In this document: in pieces, positions 57,629 through 64,000 of the stretch
Position numbering within the stretch: the first letter of the stretch is position 1
Layout of the letters: each line of letters begins with the position of its first letter
Assembly: GCA_025201765.1 (NCBI GenBank)
Contig: MU623467.1
Coordinates: 7,956-71,955, forward strand
Length of the DNA: 64,000 nt
Direction of reading: 5' to 3'
From: Daldinia sp. FL1419
Taxonomy: Eukaryota; Ascomycota; Sordariomycetes; Xylariales; Hypoxylaceae
Position numbers and translations under genes: made by a program
Notes under the pieces: model-generated
Database searches by the model: none
The model's input: only the letters and a program-made list of their open reading frames with translations
What the model was told of the DNA's origin: nothing

Positions 57629-58453
57629 TCAGTTCACCCACGCCCAGTTGCCGCTCACCCTTCCGGTTCCCAGCGGAGCTAGTTGCTTAAATACGGCAGC
57701 GCTCAAGTCCAGATCCGTAGCCGCACAGCCGACACAACGGTCTACTACAGTGGCATCCACACTCCGATTTCCTATTCCGGCTTCAATAAAGTCCCTCATA
57801 ACTCTAATCTTCTTACCGCAAAGTGGATTCGTATTCGAATTCGACCCTTGGCTTGCGGCGTGGAAAATAATGTGAGATACGGAGACAATGTATTCGGCAC
57901 GGGTTGACTGCACACCGCACGCGCCCAGAAAGGGTTCATAGTATGTCAAGTCTCCGGTAAACACTGATTTGTTGCTCGGAAGAGGCAGGTTTCGCTCCTT
58001 GGACGAGCGGCGTGATAAACCGACACCAAGGCCGACGGCCAGCGGGGTAAGGACGAAAAGGATTATGGCGACAGGCAAGACGACGTAAAGAAGTAAAAGG
58101 CGTCGCGAGCACCCGAAATAGGACCGGTTCGGAGGGAATGCCGAATCTAGACGCCTCCGTAACGAAGAAACAAGCCTCGAATATATCATGTTATCTCCAG
58201 AGGCCGAGGAAGCATCTATTGGGAGCGCAGAGGCCCGACCGGACTCTTCCTTGCCTAGCTCAAGGTCCGCTGCCGTTGGACGCGGAGCTGATATGGAAAT
58301 GGAATCGTCTATAGTAGCCCTCGAGTGGAGGATGCGAGATAACAGGGACTGGCGAGGCTTAGGTGGGTGAGTTATCGTTTCCCATTCTGGAAGTTGGTAT
58401 ACCGGACGAGGGCCGGTCGGTTCGGTCGAACCATCTCCACCGTGATCTTCCAT
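57629..58453 (-). CDS. Membrane-anchored double-psi beta-barrel (RlpA/barwin-like) protein
   Basis: Single exon, 274 residues from MEDHGGDGSTEP. Residues 1-118 are hydrophilic and presumably cytosolic. One transmembrane segment follows (LLLLYVVLPVAIILFVLTPL, about 120-145), preceded by Arg residues, predicting type II topology with the C terminus outside. A double-psi beta-barrel domain occupies about 165-272: GDLTYYEPFLGACGV, NPLCGKKIRV, VDATVVDRCVGCAATDLDLS and LGTGRVSGNWAWV. Small fungal barrel proteins of this family (expansin-like, cerato-platanin-like, RlpA-like) are usually secreted behind a signal peptide, so the long cytosolic tail and anchor are notable. The aromatic/Asp pattern (TYY, VDRC) is kept. 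Function is probably wall-related but unproven. The frame is open upstream without another in-frame ATG. Confidence 0.88.
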   Translation of the reverse strand: MEDHGGDGSTEPTGPRPVYQLPEWETITHPPKPRQSLLSRILHSRATIDDSISISAPRPTAADLELGKEESGRASALPIDASSASGDNMIYSRLVSSLRRRLDSAFPPNRSYFGCSRRLLLLYVVLPVAIILFVLTPLAVGLGVGLSRRSSKERNLPLPSNKSVFTGDLTYYEPFLGACGVQSTRAEYIVSVSHIIFHAASQGSNSNTNPLCGKKIRVMRDFIEAGIGNRSVDATVVDRCVGCAATDLDLSAAVFKQLAPLGTGRVSGNWAWVN

Positions 58454-61349
58454 CTCGACAAAGGCATTGATAGACCAGGACGACCTAATACTGAGGGATG
58501 GAGGGAATAATTGCGTTACAATGTTATGATGATAATTTAGCGAAGCCAACCATAGGCACGAATTATCATTACGTCGGAGAATCGTAAAAGAAAATAGCCA
58601 AGTAAGGTGCGTAGAGAGTTAAAGAAGAGGGCCCAAGACGACTATAGAGGATCGCATCGTATTTTTCTGGATGGAACACATTTGGGGGATGCTGTACTTA
58701 AGTAGCTCAACTTCGAGTCGATAAGGTGGGGGCATCAGAAATCAGTGCACGAAGGATACGAGATGGGAAAAGGAACGAAGGAAAAAAGAAAGAAGAAGAG
58801 AAGATAGAAAAGAAGCCGAGTTTCGAGTAACGTGAAGTAACTCTTGTGGTTGTTGTTGCTGTTGTTGTTGCTGTTGTTGTTGCTGCTTTTTGGCGGGGTA
58901 GGTAAAGTGGTACCTTAGGCGCTTAAGGTATTGTACCTACCTAACCGTAGATTGATAGAGCCCAAGGGACCTTGAAATAGAGGGGAATAGCGGGAAGGAT
59001 ACGGGGAATTGACAAGGAGGACAAGGGTTCTTAATTATACGGAAGTACCGAACGGAAAAGGTAGGTACCTACTTGTACAATATCTACAAATGCAGGAGAG
59101 GACCTAATTATGCGTACCTACCTCATGTAACAAAATATACATGTATCTAAGCAAGAGGTATGCACATGTATATATTACTACCTTGGGAGGTGCACTTTTA
59201 ACCCTTTCAAGCAAGGGGGGAAATATACAAATAAGGGTACATATATACGAATAGGGGTTATTCAGAAATTTAATTGCCAGGCAATTGTTAAAAAAATAAT
59301 ATAAAAAATAAATAGGCAAATGATAGAATAAGAGAAAGGAAATATTACAAACCAACAATTACCAATAACTCCAAACCGTGATCAGATTATATATAGTTAA
59401 TCAATTACAAGACTAAAGTCCTATGCTGGCCTCGACATCGATTCAAGACAATCGTTACCTACTGAGGCGACACGGAGGAAAGCTAGGAGTGGAAACTTCC
59501 AATATATATATAGTCGTGACTTGGAAGTTAGCTACTGCGGAGGCATTCTTTTGTGTCAACTCATTAAATCGTCTCTTACTAACAGAGGCTGACGCTGAAT
59601 ACTAGAGCTCGAAAGAGGACCGAGGGGTTACATTATATCATCGGAACCCACGCGTGAGAAAAACCACTTAAGCGCCTACCTAAGATACCTAATATATAGA
59701 GAGTGGTAGCAGATAGACTTTTAGAGGCGAAGTATCGGTCGGTTCAGCTTACCCAGTTCGCGACGGGCCGTATACTGGATTTATTCGTTTGGTATGTAAG
59801 AAAGCAAGCCACGCGGGCAAGATATTTCGGTGGAACTCACTTGAGAGCCTCGATATAGAATATTGCTATAGTTGTTATAGTATATGCACACAGTAGGTCT
59901 GATGTAAGTTCTATAAATGTAGAAGTCCGCGTCTACAACTCCAAGAGCTGTACTTCAGGGTACCCTATTTGAGAGGCATATGTAGAAGCACTGTTGCGGG
60001 TGTACGTCGGCATTAAACAGATGCAAGCCGTGTAGTACCGACGGAACAGATGATCTAGATAAAGAACGAGGCCATGCTGCATACCTTCTGAAGATGGTCC
60101 TTCTGTCTCTATGTCGAGAGGATCTAACAGCTATTGTGATATCTGATCGATATGTGTTCTCTTAGATGTATCTAACCAGTGTTAGTATTGGGTGTATGAT
60201 AGTGGAGTTATTGTCTACCCCCGTAGTCTTAGATATCTGGCATTGGTCTCCCTTATTGCCTTCGTTAGCACCGGATAGTATTATTTTCAACCTCGACGAT
60301 CACGATACAACTAGCAAAGGCGAGTTGAGAAGAAAATGAGATAAATATAAACCGAGTTGGCAAGTGTGCTTTTTGGCACCTTAATTGCCAGTCCACCAAA
60401 AAGATGGTCAGACGGCAACTCCTCCATAAAGGGGGAGTATCCAACTACTACCAGAACTAATTAAAGGCATTACAATACAATCGAATACGTCAAAAGGGAA
60501 AAGGAGGAAACGGGTATTCCAACTAGCACGCCCATCCGTATCTAATGCACTCCTTTTGCAGTCGGCGACGATATCACAACCCATGCCAAGATCAAGCATT
60601 TCCTCATCATAACCCACCCCCGCGCGCGACAGCATTACTCAGGAGAGGGAAGATAATAGAACTCCCGTCCCCCTTTCAGCTGCCAGGCTTGTACTGTGCT
60701 ATAGCTTCCTCAACTCCACGCTAAGCCGAAATTTCAAAACTTGCTGGACTGCTGGATCCCTTCCATACCGTCTACCCGCCCGGATGACAAGTATATACAC
60801 GCAAACGCCGGGGACGAAGATCCACGCCGATCCCCAATCTTATAAAACAAAAATGTTAAGGATTGTTTCTAAACGCCGGAACCGCACCTTAACGACAAGA
60901 ACAGAAATGAATAAAAGGGGAGGCGCTGCCTCTCGATCGCCAGGGCGCCTTGTAATCGGGAAACGTATTTACGAGGAACGCCTATGGTACCGCCTTTCAG
61001 GGCGGCGTGATTCAGAGGGGGGTTGCATATAACCGCAACGCAACAACCCCGAAGCTAAAAATGGTCAAGTTGTGTGTATGGTTTGGGTATTTGTCTGGGA
61101 GCCAACCCTGCTCCCCTCCTATGCCGGTAATTTGGAGGTAACAGAAACATGGTTAAAGGGGGGATAAGTCGGCCAGGGAATTGCAGCTTTTGACTGACCC
61201 CGTCCATTAGATATGGCGCGAAATGAACTGGTAATGATAATGTATGTACCACTTAAGTAATATGCAAAGGAGGTCCGCGCCTTAAACAAGCACGGAAAGA
61301 AAGAAGATGCGTAGGTTCGATAGGATGATGTCGTCTCAGACATGTGAGA
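58454..61349. other. Gene-poor 2.9 kb stretch
   Basis: Upstream DNA of the barrel gene, with purine-rich leader sequence (58760-58830), a GTT/GCT microsatellite (58847-58888) and TAGGTACCTA words. ORFs at 59104-59358 (-) and 60408-60635 (-) are AT-driven or unassigned. No gene supported; the right end is the 3' flank of the zinc-finger gene. Confidence 0.5.
58847..58888. repeat. TGT/TGC trinucleotide microsatellite
   Basis: About 14 triplets of TGT interrupted by TGC, in the upstream region of the barrel-domain gene. Confidence 0.9.
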
Positions 61350-63571
61350 TTACTGAGGGTAGACCATATTGAAGTCGAACTCATCCACGTGCGGAACTTC
61401 GGGGAAAGCTGTCATAGGAGTGACGGTTGCGGACGATGAGATTGCTGAGCTATACTGGTTCATGTGATCCTGGGGAGCTATCGTTGAAAGGTCGGAAGCA
61501 AAGTTAGGTGATATGGTTGCAGGCGACATGCCGTTGTTGAAATTAAAATCGGCAGATGAGAGCGGCATCCCATTGATGTAACCGATATCAGTGTTGACAA
61601 CTAGATTGCCATAGTTTACTTCGAACACGTCATGGCTCGATACCTTGTGCGGCATGTTGAAGTCGGTAGGGTATGATTCCATACCCCCTGATTCGACATC
61701 TACAACTTGATGGGCCATGTCCTCGTCGCCGTCGTCGTCTTCATCCTGCTCGTACTTGCTCACCCAGATCTCTTTCATCCAATTCTTTAGCTCGCTCATG
61801 GGAGGCCAATCACCGCCACCCTTACCGCCACGCTTGTCCTCGTCACCGCGATTGTTGCCGTTACCCTTATTCTTCTGCCGCGATGGCTTTTCTTTGAAAT
61901 GAGTACGCCGGAGATGCGCGGCCGCATTATAGTACGCTCCGTACTTCTTCTGCGCCTTGCAAGCCTTGCACTTACTAAGGGGATTGACGGCCGGTATACC
62001 TATCGGGAGACCGTGGGCGACCGGGTCAACGCATATCCACTTCTTGACTGTCGCCTGATGTTTGGCGTCCCTGTGACGACGAAGCTCGTGTTCCCCGCGA
62101 AACCCGTCTTTATGCTCGTCACATTGGTCGCAATAGACCTTGGGTTGCTTCGGACGTACGTACTTGGTCTTCGTGATGGCCGTCTTTCCATCCTTCTTGG
62201 TGCTAGCTTGAGACTCCGCCGTGTCCTGCTCAGTACTTGGTTTAGGTTTCAACGGCGCATTTAAGGCACGTTGGCATTGCTGTTTTAGTGTATCCTTAGC
62301 CCGAGCCTTGAGAGATGAGCTCGACCTAGTACTAGCCATACTCGCACTAGATACCGATCGTTCCATATCCGACGCTAAAAACGCATCTGTGGGTGCCGAG
62401 GGGACATACTGATGAGCGAATGGAGGTGCGAGGCTGGACCCTACAGCGATCAGAGCATCCTCACTACAGTAGGGTCGCTTCCCCAGGGGCGAGTTGTCAC
62501 CGCTACCGTTATTCTGTTGAGCGGCTTCATGATAATATATCTCGCCGCCTTGCGACATCTGTGACCCAAGACTCATCATTCGTACGCCGCCTGATACGGA
62601 CTGGTTGTCGAATAAACTATTCTGTCGGGTCATTGGCGCTGTATCGTACGTAGGTGCCGTAGTCATCGAACCACAGACTGATACGTTGGTAATATTGAAC
62701 TGAGGCACGTCAACATCCTGGTTCTGCGAAGGTACGGATGAGCCAAACGATTCTACGGCTGGTGGCGGTTCTTCGTGGAACGGGTGCTGTGCAAAATAAA
62801 CCTCGGGGTCAAGCATCACGCCGGTCATGGGGCCAGCTTCGGAAAGGGTAGGCATGTCATGTCGATGCCTTGATGGCTGAGACGGTCGCATAGACTGCGA
62901 ATGAGTAAGGGCATATGATGATATAGGTTCGTCCCCGTCGGTCAAGTCAGTCGTGGCTGCGCTTCGCATCCGTATACCACTGTTATATAGCCGCGATTGG
63001 GGGGATATCGGAATATTGCTAGTAAACGGGCCAGCGGATTGAGTAGATACGTTCGAACCGACACGGTCCATTCTCTGCGACACTGGCGTTTGCTGGGACA
63101 TGGTTCTGGCACGCTTGACGGCGTGGGCGTTACTACTGTGTCGATTCTAGCGAACGCCCATGTTAGCAAGGAGACGAAGCTGACCAGTCACATACACGAG
63201 GACGTGTTTAGAAATGATCTTACAGATGGTCGTGCGACACTTTCATGACGATTATGCACATGAGCACCATTGCTGCGAGGAACTGTATTACTTCTCGACA
63301 TGCCATCTTGATGGAAGGGTGTGGCAGACGTAGCAGTACTGGACAGTTGGAACTCATTATGAGCAGCAGAAGCATCAGGCACATTCGGACTCGAGGATTG
63401 CTGTGCTGTTTGCGATTGAAAAACAGAACTTTGTAGCTGCGATATTTCTTGCTTCGCTCTGCGAAGATCTTCGTCCTTACTCCTCATCGCCTCCCGGTGT
63501 GCGACATCCTTCTGCTGTAGCAGAGCCCGAAGCTTCTTAATCTCAAGATCCGGGTTCGGGCAATGACTCAT
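61350..63571 (-). CDS. C2H2 zinc-finger protein with N-terminal coiled coil
   Basis: Two exons (63224-63571, 61350-63146) give 714 residues. The intron (GTAAGATC...GCTAACATG...CTAG) joins VARPS to NRHSSNAHAVKRART in frame. Residues 1-50 form a probable coiled coil (LEIKKLRALLQQKDVAHREA, then MRSKDEDLRRAKQEISQLQ). A long Ser/Pro/Gln-rich region follows. Two C2H2-type fingers lie near residues 458 and 510: CDQCDEHKDGFRGEHELRRH, and CKACKAQKKYGAYYNAAAHL followed by RRTH. A basic stretch (KEKPSRQKNKG) and an acidic segment (EQDEDDDGDED) follow, and the tail is rich in Asn, Phe and Ser. This looks like a nuclear DNA-binding regulator of a filamentous-fungus-specific type; target genes are unknown. 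The start is the first ATG before the coiled coil. An ATG within exon 2 would lose the coiled coil. Confidence 0.85.
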
Positions 63572-64000
63572 GATGCTTAGATCCGGCTCGTACGAAATGT
63601 AGTCGGTAATGATAAATAATTCAACGACGCCGAAAGGAAGGCGACAAGACAAGGCGAAATTGGCCGCCTAGAAAGAACGCTTCACTGTTTCTTGTCCCCC
63701 TTTTCACACTAGGGCAAACAGCCTCGCTGGGTAAGACCCTCGACGTGAGAGAGCCCAACAAGGATGGTTGATGTTATGCTTGTCTCGTCGACAACGAGAT
63801 CTATCAGGTGAGAACAATACCTGTTTGACGGACTGAAATCCGATCTGGGAAAAGTATGGGGAAAAAAGGAAGGACGAAACACAGACTCGGACACCCAGAG
63901 AACCAGAAAACCAAAAGGACGTTGCTTAATTATGTACCAGTCAGTCAAGACGAGGCTTTGGACCATGCGCGGTAGCGGGTCTGTAATCCTCGCCCGCTCT
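63572..64000. other. Upstream region of the zinc-finger gene
   Basis: 429 bp of likely promoter and leader. An 85-codon minus-strand ORF at 63709-63966 has no recognisable features and is probably non-coding. Confidence 0.5.

Noticed and set aside
60408..60635. 75-codon minus ORF starting MLSRAGVGYDEEMLD
   Set aside because: An ATG is present but there is no domain, signal or neighbour support.

Overview
The window is nuclear DNA of a filamentous ascomycete (Pezizomycotina, most likely a sordariomycete; inference). Support comes from genes interrupted by 50-100 bp introns with GTRNGT donors and CTRAC-type branch sites, tRNA genes with short introns, a free-standing 5S rRNA gene with a TATA box at -29 (the Neurospora arrangement), a fused alpha-beta tryptophan synthase, and an AT-rich block of decayed repeats of the kind left by repeat-induced point mutation (RIP).

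Layout. 1-3.1 kb: gene-free apart from an intron-containing tRNA-Leu(CAG). 3.1-16.8 kb: PtaB/LDB-type LIM-domain-binding regulator (-), HbrB/Bit61-type TORC2 subunit (-), Gon7 KEOPS subunit (+) and Vps39/Vam6 HOPS subunit (-). 16.8-18.4 kb: a Fot1/pogo-like MITE. 18.4-21.1 kb: SPX-domain phosphate transporter, Pho91 type (-). 21.1-25.2 kb: gene-poor, but with a 44-codon ORF ending in a CaaX box behind a TATA box. 25.2-29.1 kb: AT-rich block built from nested copies of one ~430 bp inverted-repeat family, followed by a non-autonomous hAT element with an 8 bp target duplication. 30.9-46.3 kb: Rxt3 Rpd3L subunit (+), SDHAF4 succinate dehydrogenase assembly factor (-), tRNA-Arg(TCG), a 5S rRNA pseudogene, tryptophan synthase (+), mitochondrial ribosomal protein bL28m (-), an unrecognised conserved-looking protein (+), mitochondrial aspartate aminotransferase (-) and a small single-pass membrane protein (-). 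46.3-64 kb: gene-poor, with an orphan two-exon gene (+), a sugar-porter MFS transporter (-), an intact 5S rRNA gene, a membrane-anchored double-psi beta-barrel protein (-) and a C2H2 zinc-finger protein (-).

The genes are ordinary housekeeping and regulatory genes with no operon logic and no secondary-metabolite cluster. Two amino-acid genes lie close together, and tryptophan synthase carries a perfect TGACTCA (Gcn4/CPC1-type) site upstream. I found no clearly new multi-gene system. The most unusual items are a 3-nt micro-exon in the aspartate aminotransferase gene, the CaaX mini-protein and the two non-autonomous DNA transposons. Exon boundaries were worked out by hand from splice consensus and reading frame; every spliced total is a multiple of three.
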